Origin: Arcobacteraceae bacterium
Lineage (GTDB): Bacteria; Campylobacterota; Campylobacteria; Campylobacterales; Arcobacteraceae
DNA length: 64,000 nt
Direction of reading: 5' to 3'
Assembly (NCBI GenBank): GCA_023229945.1
Contig: JALNYH010000005.1
Span: forward strand, 1 to 64,000
Shown here: piece after piece, positions 54,324 through 62,988 of the stretch
Numbering within the stretch: the stretch's first letter is position 1
Layout: each line of letters opens with the position of its first letter
The notes under the pieces: generated by a model
What the model was told of the DNA's origin: nothing
Databases searched by the model: none
What the model saw: only the letters and a program-made list of their open reading frames with translations
Made by a program: the position numbers and the translations under genes

Positions 54324-55097
54324 TTATAGTCCTAAGCAGTCGTTAATAGAGTATAAACCATTTTCTTGCTCTACTAGCCAAAGTGCAGCTTTTAATGCAC
54401 CCTTACTAAATGTATTTCTAGCAGTTGCTGTGTGGTTTAGTTCTAAAAATTCACCATCATTATATAATCCTACGGTATGACGACCTACTATATCACCACC
54501 ACGAAGTGCCATAACCGCTATTTCATCTTTTGTTCTAGCCCCAATATTCCCATCTCTTCCACTAATTCTTACATTATCAAGCTCTAGTTCTCTTGCATTT
54601 GCTGCACTATGAGCTAGTGTCAAAGCTGTACCGCTTGGGCTATCAACTTTATGACGGTGGTGTTGTTCTACTATTTCTATATCAAAATCTCTTAATGTTT
54701 TTGATGCAAGAGATACAAGCTTATTAAGTACTGCTACACCCAAACTCATATTTGTTGCATATAAAATAGGTGTTATTTTGCTAGCTTCAAGTAGTAAATT
54801 TTGTTGATGTTTATTAAATCCAGTTGTTGCGATAACAAGAGGTTTTTTGATATTGTTTTCTATTACACACTCTAATAATGTCTGTGTAGCACTAGGAGCT
54901 GAAAAATCAATCACGGCATCACATGAATTTAGAAGAGTTTTTATATCATTTGTTACAACAGTATCTTTAGGTAACACTTTTTTGATTTCATCATATACAT
55001 GTACAGCACTCAAAACTGCACTTTTATGTTCACTTAAATCATCAATAAGCAAACTCCCAACTCTACCCGTACTTCCTAATAATCCAATTTTTACCAT
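54324..55097 (-). CDS. dapB: 4-hydroxy-tetrahydrodipicolinate reductase
   Basis: Reduces hydroxy-tetrahydrodipicolinate with NAD(P)H on the route to diaminopimelate and lysine. Seen: the Rossmann motif GLLGSTGRVGSLL, VIDFSAPSAT, ATTGFNKHQ, the catalytic signature EIVEQHHRHKVDSPSGTA and the late GREVGHTVGLYN-like RHTVGLYNDGEFLELNH. Length 257. It follows trxB by 11 bp in an apparent trxB-dapB-purF series. Confidence 0.96.
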   Translation of the reverse strand: MVKIGLLGSTGRVGSLLIDDLSEHKSAVLSAVHVYDEIKKVLPKDTVVTNDIKTLLNSCDAVIDFSAPSATQTLLECVIENNIKKPLVIATTGFNKHQQNLLLEASKITPILYATNMSLGVAVLNKLVSLASKTLRDFDIEIVEQHHRHKVDSPSGTALTLAHSAANARELELDNVRISGRDGNIGARTKDEIAVMALRGGDIVGRHTVGLYNDGEFLELNHTATARNTFSKGALKAALWLVEQENGLYSINDCLGL

Positions 55098-55108
55098 TTC
55101 TTCCCCAA

Positions 55109-56038
55109 TTATTCTAAATAACTAATAACACTAAGTGCCGCAATTGCACCATCACTAGCAGCACAAACCACTTGTTTTGGAGCTTCTATTCTTATATCAC
55201 CAGCTGCAAAAAGACCTTTTGTAGATGTTTTCATAGATAAATCAACTATTACTTCACCTTGAGCGTTTAATTCGCACAAATTGCTTCCATCACTTTGTTT
55301 TAAAACACTATTTAATACATTTCTACCAACGAAAACAAAAATTCCAGGAACTTGTAAATCTCTTATGCTTCCATCATTTTTATTTTTTATTTTTATGCCA
55401 TTTACGCCCATATTGTCACCATAAACTTCATCTACTTGAGCGTTTAAAATAAGTTCTATATTTTCAGTATGTTTGACATGTTCTATAGTATTAGGAGCTG
55501 CTCTAAAAGTATCTCTTCTATGTACTAAATAAACTTTTTTACAAATTTTTGCCAAATAAATAGCCTCTTCTAGGGCAGTATCTCCACCACCTAAAACTGC
55601 AACTTCTTTATTTTTGTAGAAAAATCCGTCACATGTTGCACAAGTACTCACTCCTCTTCCAAAAAACTCATTTTCACCTTTGAAACTAGCTTTTTTAGGA
55701 ACGCTTCCTGTTGCTATAATTACAGATTTTGCCTCTACTGTTTTGCCATCGCCAAGAGTTAGTTGAAAAATATCACTATTTTTAGTAACTGTTTGAACTT
55801 GAGTCATTTCGTGTTTTAGTCCAAATCTTTGGCATTGTTCTGGCCAATTTTGCATTAGTTCCATCCCTGTTACAATTTCAAGTTGACCTGGATAGTTTTC
55901 AATTTCACTACTTTGAGTTATTTGCCCACCTGGCATACCCATTTCAAACATAGTTACATTTTTTAAGCCACCTCTTGTGGCATAAAGTCCTGCTGTAAGA
56001 CCAGCTGGTCCTCCGCCAATAATAGCTAAATCCAACAT
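55109..56038 (-). CDS. trxB: Thioredoxin reductase
   Basis: This flavoprotein transfers electrons from NADPH to thioredoxin. FAD-binding GGGPAGLTAGLYATRGG, the redox-active CATC in GVSTCATCDGFFYK, NADPH-binding GGGDTALEEAIYL and the second FAD motif GLFAAGDI are all present. Length 309. It follows trxA, its substrate, by 120 bp on the same strand. Confidence 0.96.
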   Translation of the reverse strand: MLDLAIIGGGPAGLTAGLYATRGGLKNVTMFEMGMPGGQITQSSEIENYPGQLEIVTGMELMQNWPEQCQRFGLKHEMTQVQTVTKNSDIFQLTLGDGKTVEAKSVIIATGSVPKKASFKGENEFFGRGVSTCATCDGFFYKNKEVAVLGGGDTALEEAIYLAKICKKVYLVHRRDTFRAAPNTIEHVKHTENIELILNAQVDEVYGDNMGVNGIKIKNKNDGSIRDLQVPGIFVFVGRNVLNSVLKQSDGSNLCELNAQGEVIVDLSMKTSTKGLFAAGDIRIEAPKQVVCAASDGAIAALSVISYLE

Positions 56039-56158
56039 AATAATATTCCTTTAATAAAAGTTTATTTTTTGATTGTGGTATGATACAATAATTTAGATTA
56101 AATTTTTAGAAGTTATACGAAGTAAGTTTGAGGGATTAAAGAATCCCTCAGTTTAAAA

Positions 56159-56476
56159 TTAGATTAAAGAATTTAATTTATCAGCGAAAGCTTGTTTAGA
56201 AGCTGCACCAATCATTTGATCAACCACTTGACCATCTTTCATAAATAAAATTGTAGGTATTGATCTAACACCAAATTTTACTGCCAAATCTTGCTCTTCA
56301 TCTGTATTTACTTTACAAATGTTTGCTTTACCTTCAAATTCTACAGCCAAATCATCAATAACTGGAGCTATCATTCTACAAGGTCCGCACCATGGAGCCC
56401 AAAAATCTACTAAAGATACACCATTATTTACTGTTGCTTCAAAGTTAGCACTTGTTAATTCAATATATTTTCCCAT
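56159..56476 (-). CDS. trxA: Thioredoxin
   Basis: A small cytoplasmic disulfide reductase of 105 residues with the active site WAPWCGPCRM, the cis-proline segment VRSIPTILFM and a final MIGAASKQAF helix. Lies just upstream of trxB and divergent from alaS. Confidence 0.97.
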   Translation of the reverse strand: MGKYIELTSANFEATVNNGVSLVDFWAPWCGPCRMIAPVIDDLAVEFEGKANICKVNTDEEQDLAVKFGVRSIPTILFMKDGQVVDQMIGAASKQAFADKLNSLI

Positions 56477-56585
56477 TTTTTTTCCTTATTATTTTGGTTT
56501 AACAAATTATACCCTCTTAAACTTTAAAACTTTTTTAGATAAAATATTAAACTTAAAAATACAAACTTAATAATGGAATAAAAAA

Positions 56586-59141
56586 ATGGATATTAGAAAA
56601 GAGTTTTTAGAATTTTTTGAAAGTAAGCAACATGAGGTATATAGTAGTATGCCACTTGTCCCTGATGACCCAACGCTTCTTTTTACAAATGCAGGTATGG
56701 TACAGTTCAAAGATGTCTTTACGGGCGCTCTACCGATACCATCAAACCCAAAAGCGGCTAGTTGTCAGCTATGTGTTAGAGCTGGTGGAAAACATAATGA
56801 CTTGGAAAATGTTGGTTACACTAGCAGACACCATACACTTTTTGAGATGCTTGGAAACTTCTCTTTTGGAGATTATTTCAAAAAAGAAGCAATTTCTTTT
56901 GCATGGGAATTTATTACTCAAACAGTAAAGTTACCAAAAGATAAGCTTTATGTAACCGTTCATGAAAATGATGATGAAGCTTATGTCCTTTGGCAAGAAC
57001 ATGTAAGTAGTGATAGAATATACAAAATGGGTGACAAAGATAACTTCTGGGCTATGGGTGATACAGGAGCTTGTGGACCTTGTAGTGAGATTTTTTATGA
57101 CCAAGGTAGTGAACACTTCAATACTAGTGAAGATTATATGGGTGGAGAAGGAGATAGATTTCTTGAAATCTGGAACCTTGTATTTATGCAGTATGAAAGA
57201 ACAAAAGATGGAGAGCTAAAACCTCTACCAAAACCTTCTATTGATACTGGTATGGGACTAGAGAGAATTACAGCTATTAAAGAAGGAGTGTATAACAACT
57301 TCGATTCATCTATTTTTAGACCAATAATAGAAAAACTCTCACTTATCGTTGGATCAAACCCAACTCCAAAAAATATTGCAAGCTATCGTGTAATAGCAGA
57401 CCATACAAGAGCTGTTAGTTTTATGGTATCTCAGGGAATTCTTTTTGATAAAGAAGGGCGTGGATATGTATTAAGAAGAATTATGAGAAGAGCTATTAGA
57501 CATGGTTATCTTTTGGGACTTCGTACACCTTTTATGGCTAAACTTGTGGATTCATTATGTGAAGTCATGGGGGAGCATTATTCGTTTTTAAATGAAAAAA
57601 AAGAGTTTGTAAAAGAACAAATCACATATGAAGAAGAGAGATTCTTCAAAACTATAGATAGTGGTATGGCTATATTTGAAGAAGAACTTAAAAATTCTAC
57701 AACGATTTTTAGTGGAGAAGTTGCATTTAAACTTTATGATACTTTTGGATTTCCACTCGATTTGACTGAGGATATGTTGAAATCTAGTCAAATATCTGTA
57801 GATATAGAGACTTTTGATAAGCTAATGTCAGAGCAAAGAGCTGCTTCAAAAGCTTCTTGGAAAGGAAGTGGTGATGCTTCAAAAGAGGGTGATTTCAAAA
57901 AACTTTTAGAGCAATTTGGTAAAAACAATTTTGTAGGATACACAAATCTTACCCACAAATCAAAAATCCTAGCATTGCTTGATGATGAGTTTAATATGGT
58001 AGATACTTTGGCAAATAGTCAAATTGGTTGGGTAATGCTTGATAATACACCTTTTTATGCCGAATCTGGTGGACAAATTGGAGATGTTGGTGCTTTGGAG
58101 ATAGATACTACGGTAGCTATGGTGGAAGATACAAAGAAATTTTTTGATTTAAATCTATCAAAAGTAAAAGTTCAATCAAATACTCTAAAAGTAGGGCAAG
58201 ATATTTTTGCAGTAGTTGCAAATAGAGGTGAAGTGGCTAAACATCACTCAGCAACACACTTGCTTCAATCAGCTCTTCGTATGGTTTTGGGTGATATGGT
58301 ATCACAAGCTGGAAGTAGTAATGATGCTTCTAGATTAAGATTTGACTTTACTTATCCAAAAGCTATGACTTCATCTCAACTTGAAGAAGTACAAGAATTA
58401 GTTAACTCTATGATTGCAAGAGGAATAAGTGGAAATATAAAAGAACTTCCTATAGAAGAAGCAAAAAAATCTGGTGCTATTGCTATGTTTGGTGAAAAAT
58501 ATGGAGATTTGGTAAGAGTTGTAGATTTTGAGGGGAGTAGTGTAGAGTTTTGTGGTGGAACACATGTACATAATACCGCTCAAATTGGAAGCTTTTATAT
58601 CACAAAAGAAAGTGGTGTAAGTGCTGGAGTGAGAAGAATTGAAGCTGTTTGTGGAATGAGTGCTATCAAATATGTAACATCTATGATACAAACCCAAAAT
58701 GAACTTCAAGTTGAACTAAAAAATAATGATTTAGTAACTAGTGTAAAAAAACTAAAAGACCAAATCAAACAACTCAAAAATGAATTGATAAATTCACAAA
58801 AAGAGACTAAACAAGAAGTACAAGTACAAGAAATTTCTGGTATCAAAGTGATTGTTGATATTGTACAAAATGGTGATATTAAAGCAATTATTGATGATTA
58901 TAAAAATGGTTATGAAAAGGTAGCTATTTTCTTGTTACAACCAAAAGATGACAAGGTAATGTTGGCAAGCGGTATCAAAGGAATTGATGCAAATGCTGGT
59001 GAGTGGATAAAAAATATTGCCCCAATAGTAGGCGGAGGCGGAGGCGGTAGAGCTGATTTCGCCCAAGCTGGTGGTAAAGATGTATCTAAAATAGAAGATG
59101 CAAAAAAAGCTGCGTTGGAGTTTATTAAAGGGAAGATTTAG
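56586..59141 (+). CDS. alaS: Alanyl-tRNA synthetase
   Basis: This enzyme charges tRNA-Ala. The 851-residue protein has the class II catalytic domain (FTNAGMVQFKDVFTG, HTLFEMLGNFSFGDYFK, DTGMGLERI), the editing domain with the zinc-type HHSATHLL and CGGTHVHNTAQIG motifs, and the C-Ala domain ending GGGGGGRADFAQAGG. Upstream the trxA promoter region is shared in the opposite direction. A 7-bp microrepeat array begins directly at its stop codon. Confidence 0.98.
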   Translation: MDIRKEFLEFFESKQHEVYSSMPLVPDDPTLLFTNAGMVQFKDVFTGALPIPSNPKAASCQLCVRAGGKHNDLENVGYTSRHHTLFEMLGNFSFGDYFKKEAISFAWEFITQTVKLPKDKLYVTVHENDDEAYVLWQEHVSSDRIYKMGDKDNFWAMGDTGACGPCSEIFYDQGSEHFNTSEDYMGGEGDRFLEIWNLVFMQYERTKDGELKPLPKPSIDTGMGLERITAIKEGVYNNFDSSIFRPIIEKLSLIVGSNPTPKNIASYRVIADHTRAVSFMVSQGILFDKEGRGYVLRRIMRRAIRHGYLLGLRTPFMAKLVDSLCEVMGEHYSFLNEKKEFVKEQITYEEERFFKTIDSGMAIFEEELKNSTTIFSGEVAFKLYDTFGFPLDLTEDMLKSSQISVDIETFDKLMSEQRAASKASWKGSGDASKEGDFKKLLEQFGKNNFVGYTNLTHKSKILALLDDEFNMVDTLANSQIGWVMLDNTPFYAESGGQIGDVGALEIDTTVAMVEDTKKFFDLNLSKVKVQSNTLKVGQDIFAVVANRGEVAKHHSATHLLQSALRMVLGDMVSQAGSSNDASRLRFDFTYPKAMTSSQLEEVQELVNSMIARGISGNIKELPIEEAKKSGAIAMFGEKYGDLVRVVDFEGSSVEFCGGTHVHNTAQIGSFYITKESGVSAGVRRIEAVCGMSAIKYVTSMIQTQNELQVELKNNDLVTSVKKLKDQIKQLKNELINSQKETKQEVQVQEISGIKVIVDIVQNGDIKAIIDDYKNGYEKVAIFLLQPKDDKVMLASGIKGIDANAGEWIKNIAPIVGGGGGGRADFAQAGGKDVSKIEDAKKAALEFIKGKI

Positions 59142-59207
59142 GTTTTAGGTGGTAGTTTGTAGATGGTAGGTGGTAGGGAATTTTCTTATCACTTAACACT
59201 TAATACT
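59142..59207. repeat. Intergenic 7-bp microrepeat arrays
   Basis: Units ending GTAG (GTGGTAG, TTTGTAG, ATGGTAG, GTGGTAG) run to about 59177. A second set on the minus strand has ATTAAGT/GTTAAGT units (about 59187-59207). They fill the gap between alaS and the ppx gene. Confidence 0.7.
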
Positions 59208-60092
59208 CAATAAGGAATCCAAAACAATCCCTTCTTTCAGTCCATCATCAAAAACTATACTGTTTTCAAAGCCCAAAGTATCATAAAATACTTCAAAAAT
59301 CTTAACACCTGTGATAACAAACTCTAATTTTCTACTACCTACTAGTATAGAAGCTTCTTCGTAAGATAGCTTATCAAAAAGTTCAAGGTAGTGGGCTAAA
59401 TCTTCTTTTGATATGATTGTACCATTTACTTTGTGTTTGTCATAAGTGTGGTAATTTAAGCCTTGTTTGATGGCTGCTAGTGTTGTAGGAGTTCCTGCTG
59501 TTGCGTAAAAGCCAAAATCTTTTAAATCTATATCTTGTATAAAATCCAATATCTCTTTTCTTGCATTTGCCAAAGATATATTAGGATTTTGTGATTGGCT
59601 CATTGTGACTATTCCAAAATCAAAACTTTTTTTCAAAACATTTTCATTTTGGACAATTACAAGTTCACTTGAAGCTCCACCAATATCTACAAACAAGAAC
59701 TTTTTATTATCAAACTTGTGTCTTTTGATGGCTTCTTTGATAGCCAAAAGTGTAAGTTCAGCTTCTTTGTCACCATCTATGATTTGAAATTTAGCTCCAG
59801 TTTCTTTTTCAATAGTTTTTAAGACATCTGAAGAATTTTTTGCTTTTCTCATAGCAGCTGTTGTGATACAACTTGCCTTACTAGCATTGAAGTTTAGTTT
59901 TTGGATTGATTCATTTATAGCCGATACTATCCTCTGTATTGCTTCATCAGATATATTTCCACTTTGACTCAGCCCATCAGCAGTAGCAACAACCTTTTCA
60001 AACTCACCAAGTTCTTGATTGTTAACACAATCATACTTCAAAACCCTAAAAGAGTTCGACCCCAAATCCATAGAAACAATATAATCTCGCAT
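59193..60092 (-). CDS. ppx: Ppx/GppA family phosphatase
   Basis: This 299-residue member of the sugar kinase/Hsp70 fold has the phosphate-binding loops YIVSMDLGSNSFRVLKYD and KFLFVDIGGASSELVIVQ, the third loop ATAGTPTTLAAI, and a VVATADGLSQSGNISDEAIQRI segment. Members hydrolyse polyphosphate or pppGpp. It is the short, 300-residue form without the C-terminal HD-like half, as is common in this phylum. Which activity applies cannot be decided from the sequence. Convergent with alaS. Confidence 0.9.
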   Translation of the reverse strand: MRDYIVSMDLGSNSFRVLKYDCVNNQELGEFEKVVATADGLSQSGNISDEAIQRIVSAINESIQKLNFNASKASCITTAAMRKAKNSSDVLKTIEKETGAKFQIIDGDKEAELTLLAIKEAIKRHKFDNKKFLFVDIGGASSELVIVQNENVLKKSFDFGIVTMSQSQNPNISLANARKEILDFIQDIDLKDFGFYATAGTPTTLAAIKQGLNYHTYDKHKVNGTIISKEDLAHYLELFDKLSYEEASILVGSRKLEFVITGVKIFEVFYDTLGFENSIVFDDGLKEGIVLDSLLSIKC

Positions 60093-60107
60093 TTTACTAC
60101 CTATTTT

Positions 60108-60207
60108 ACTTAATAACTAACAACTTCTGTGTGACTTCGTCACTTATAATGTATATAACATCGCAAAGCGATACCACAATTATTAGTTGTTAGTTATTAA
60201 TTATTAA
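60108..60207. repeat. Small palindromic element with 7-bp microrepeat ends
   Basis: A perfect 15-bp inverted repeat (TAATAACTAACAACT at 60111-60125; its complement at 60185-60199) bounds two hairpins, GTGAC-TTC-GTCAC (60131-60143) and ATCGC-AAA-GCGAT (60160-60172). Its ends are 7-bp AAYTAAY units. The layout copies the four-helix-bundle cassette without the gene. Confidence 0.7.
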
Positions 60208-60210
60208 TTT

Positions 60211-60238
60211 AAAAAACTGGTTTATACTAGTTTTTTAA
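60211..60238 (-). terminator. Terminator of pssA
   Basis: On the minus strand AAAAAACT and AGTTTTTT form a stem followed by an AT-rich run. It overlaps the pssA stop codon at 60235. Confidence 0.65.
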
Positions 60239-60795
60239 GGGTGTGGAATCTTAACTTTTGAATTTAGCAAATATGCAATAACTACCACAAAAGCAAGTAC
60301 AATGTATTCATTAAATAGTATTCCAAATTCCCAACCAAGATACACAAACATCATCAAAATAGCCCCAAGCGGTGTTGGAACTCCTGTAAAATGTTTTGTT
60401 ATAGTACCTACTGTACTCGTGATATTGAAATGAATCAGTCTTCTAAGTCCACTAATAACATAATATATAAATACACCAGCAACTACAAAAAAGTTTAAGA
60501 ATTCTTCTTTACCATCAAATACGGCAAAAAATATAAATAAAACTGGCACTAATACAAATGATAAAAAATCAGCAAATGAATCAAGTTGGACTCCAAATTC
60601 TGTAGAAAGATTGTATTTTCTAGCAATCTTACCATCAATTATATCAAAAGCTCCACCAATCCAAGCAAATAAAATTGCACCCAAAAACTCACCATGACTC
60701 AAAAAATAAATAGCCATAAGACCAGCTGTTATATTCATAAATGTAGCAAGATTTGCCAAGTTGAAATGATTGTTTTTGTCAAATAAAAAACTCAT
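60235..60795 (-). CDS. pssA: CDP-alcohol phosphatidyltransferase, probably phosphatidylserine synthase
   Basis: This 186-residue membrane protein has the CDP-alcohol phosphotransferase signature DG(x2)AR(x8)G(x3)D(x3)D: DIIDGKIARKYNLSTEFGVQLDSFADFLSF. Several hydrophobic helices and ISGLRRLIHFN follow. The N-terminal NLANLATFMNITAGLMAIYF matches phosphatidylserine synthases rather than PgsA. It would join CDP-diacylglycerol and serine, the first step to phosphatidylethanolamine. A phosphatidylglycerophosphate synthase role is less likely. Confidence 0.88.
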   Translation of the reverse strand: MSFLFDKNNHFNLANLATFMNITAGLMAIYFLSHGEFLGAILFAWIGGAFDIIDGKIARKYNLSTEFGVQLDSFADFLSFVLVPVLFIFFAVFDGKEEFLNFFVVAGVFIYYVISGLRRLIHFNITSTVGTITKHFTGVPTPLGAILMMFVYLGWEFGILFNEYIVLAFVVVIAYLLNSKVKIPHP

Positions 60796-60811
60796 TAATA
60801 TATCTCCTTAA

Positions 60812-60848
60812 AATCGTAAATCGTGAGTCGTATTTTTTTACGACTCAC
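60812..60848. repeat. 7-bp microrepeat hairpin between pssA and the GGDEF gene
   Basis: Units AAATCGT, AAATCGT, GAGTCGT are followed by the inverted copy ACGACTCAC after a T run: GTGAGTCGT (60823-60831) pairs with ACGACTCAC (60840-60848). Confidence 0.7.
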
Positions 60849-60852
60849 ATTT

Positions 60853-62094
60853 TTATTCTGACATAATAGTATCTCTACCATTGTTTTTAGCATTATATAG
60901 TAATTTGTCCGCACTATTAATAGTATCGGCAAAAGAGTGGTGATTACTTCTTATACTAATTCCTGCACTAAAAGTTGCTTTGATTTTTTCTTCTTTATAT
61001 TTAAACTTACTGCCTCTTACTATTTTTTGAATTCTAGTTACATACGCATTTAAATCTGGTTTTGTTTTGAAATTAATAAGGGCAACAAATTCTTCGCCAC
61101 CATATCTTGCTACTATATCTATATCTCGAGTTTCTTTTTTTAAAATTACAGCAAAAGTTCGTAAAATTGCATCTCCTGCTTCATGACCATAAGTATCATT
61201 TACCTCTTTGAAATGATCTAAATCAAAAAATACTATTGCGTAATTCTTTTTTTCTCTTGCATATTGTTTTTCAAATCTTTCACACTCATCATCAAAAGAA
61301 CCACGATTAAGTAATTTTGTAAGATTATCAATTTTAGATTTTTGTTTTGTGATAGCAAGTTCAAGTTCAAGGTGTTTGATTTTTTCTTTTAAGTTATCAA
61401 CTTGAGTTTTGCCATGAGATAAGTTTTGTGTAGCTTGACTCATTTCACTTTCTATGGTTTTTGCCGCATTTACAAGCTTATTTTGTAAATCTATAAGTTT
61501 GCTATGTTCAGCATTGGTAATATCAATTTGCTCTATGCTAGTTTTGATATGAGATACATTTCTCGCACCATTATCACTACTAGTTATTGCATCATTTAAA
61601 TGTTTACTCATAAGCGTGATAAGCTTCGCAATATCTGAAGTTTTTTGATGAACTATTTTTCTATCAGCTTCAAATCTTTTTGCTATAAAACTTTCCATTT
61701 CTTGCTGTATATCATCTTCAAATATCAAAGATGGAGAATCTCCGATTTTAATACAAAAACGAGCTAAATTTTCATCTAATTCGATACTAATTGATGGGAG
61801 TAAACTATCTTTTAAAAGATTTGCCAAATTAGAAATATTGCGTGTTGATACTCTTTTTAGCAAAATTGGAATCAAATCATCAGCTGTCTCAACATTTAAT
61901 TTAGAAATTTCTTGTTTTTCATGAGTATTTAATTTTGTAATAAATTCTTTAAACTGTAAGCACTCATTTGTAGTTAAGTTTATACTAGTTGCTAATTTAC
62001 AAAATTCTTTTGAATATTCTTTTGGTGTTGGTTCTATAGTTTTTTTTTCAAGATTTATAAGAACTTGTTGAGCCACATCTTTTGTATTTGTCAT
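60853..62094 (-). CDS. Diguanylate cyclase (GGDEF domain)
   Basis: This enzyme makes cyclic di-GMP. The first 230 residues are helical with a coiled coil (about 190-255) and no membrane helix, so it is cytoplasmic. The GGDEF domain covers about 255-410: DNLTKLLNRGSFDDECERF, FFDLDHFKEVNDTYGHEAGD, active site RYGGEEF and an intact inhibitory RxxD site (RDID) five residues before it. The N-terminal part is an unrecognised sensor. It lies 4 bp after the yqeY-like gene. Confidence 0.92.
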   Translation of the reverse strand: MTNTKDVAQQVLINLEKKTIEPTPKEYSKEFCKLATSINLTTNECLQFKEFITKLNTHEKQEISKLNVETADDLIPILLKRVSTRNISNLANLLKDSLLPSISIELDENLARFCIKIGDSPSLIFEDDIQQEMESFIAKRFEADRKIVHQKTSDIAKLITLMSKHLNDAITSSDNGARNVSHIKTSIEQIDITNAEHSKLIDLQNKLVNAAKTIESEMSQATQNLSHGKTQVDNLKEKIKHLELELAITKQKSKIDNLTKLLNRGSFDDECERFEKQYAREKKNYAIVFFDLDHFKEVNDTYGHEAGDAILRTFAVILKKETRDIDIVARYGGEEFVALINFKTKPDLNAYVTRIQKIVRGSKFKYKEEKIKATFSAGISIRSNHHSFADTINSADKLLYNAKNNGRDTIMSE

Positions 62095-62098
62095 GTTT

Positions 62099-62542
62099 TT
62101 ATCCTAAAAGTTTTTTTACTGCCTCGTTGATTCTTTTTCCATCTGCTGTACCTGAAAGCTCTTGAGATGCAACTCCCATTATTTTACCCATATCTTTTAT
62201 AGAAGAGGCACCAGTTTTTTGTATGATTTCTTGAAGTTTAGATTCTAGTTCTTCATCACTTAGTTGTTTTGGTAGATAAGCTTCCAAAACTTTAAGCTGT
62301 GCAGTTTCATTTTCTACCAAATCATCTCTTGATGCTGCTTGAAACTGTGAAATAGATTCATTTCTTTGTTTTATAGCTTTTTGAATAAGTTTCATTACAT
62401 CTGAATCACTTAATTCTCTTCTTTCATCAACTTCTACCTGCTTGATAGCAGCATTTAAAAATCTTATTGTATCTCGAGCAATAATATTTTTTTCAATCAT
62501 CGCTTGTTTCATATCAGCTTTTAGTTTTTCTTGTAATGACAT
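62099..62542 (-). CDS. GatB/YqeY domain protein
   Basis: This 147-residue helical protein matches YqeY: SLQEKLKADMKQAMIEKN, RDTIRFLNAAIKQVEVDERRELSD, then EAYLPKQLSDEELESKLQEI and the final MGKIMGVASQELSGTADGK. The domain also ends GatB of the tRNA amidotransferase and may bind tRNA. Its function alone is not known. Confidence 0.93.
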   Translation of the reverse strand: MSLQEKLKADMKQAMIEKNIIARDTIRFLNAAIKQVEVDERRELSDSDVMKLIQKAIKQRNESISQFQAASRDDLVENETAQLKVLEAYLPKQLSDEELESKLQEIIQKTGASSIKDMGKIMGVASQELSGTADGKRINEAVKKLLG

Positions 62543-62563
62543 TTTAAATCCTTTTTCTTGCAG

Positions 62564-62905
62564 TTACTTAATACCTATTATATAATATACATTCTTATTA
62601 ACAACTTTTTCTAATTCTACATTATATTTATTAGAAAAATGTTTAACAATCTCTTCAAATTCAGCTATTATTTCTTTAGTATTTGATTCATCACATTTTA
62701 TTTTCAAATAATCATTTGTATTAGACATAGCTAAATGAGAGTTAACATGAACTAAAGAGTCATGTAAAGATAATAAATGTTTTGAAAATTTATCAAATTG
62801 TATCGTATTGTCTATTATTTTTTGCATTTGTAAAGTTACACTTTCATTGATAGTATATCCTAGTTGCGTAAGTAAAACATCACTCGTAATTTCAATATTC
62901 ATCAT
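62564..62905 (-). CDS. Hypothetical protein
   Basis: An unrecognised 113-residue soluble protein with two helices (MQKIIDNTIQFDKFSKHLLS, TKEIIAEFEEIVKHFSNKYN) and a final beta strand. No signal peptide or motif. It lies upstream of yqeY on the same strand and divergent from the kinase gene. The second Met is an equally good start. Confidence 0.65.
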   Translation of the reverse strand: MMNIEITSDVLLTQLGYTINESVTLQMQKIIDNTIQFDKFSKHLLSLHDSLVHVNSHLAMSNTNDYLKIKCDESNTKEIIAEFEEIVKHFSNKYNVELEKVVNKNVYYIIGIK

Positions 62906-62988
62906 AATCCTTTATTTGATTTATTTTATTAAGATATTAACAATTATAATAATACCTAAAACTTATTAAAAATATAGTAAAATTCAAA

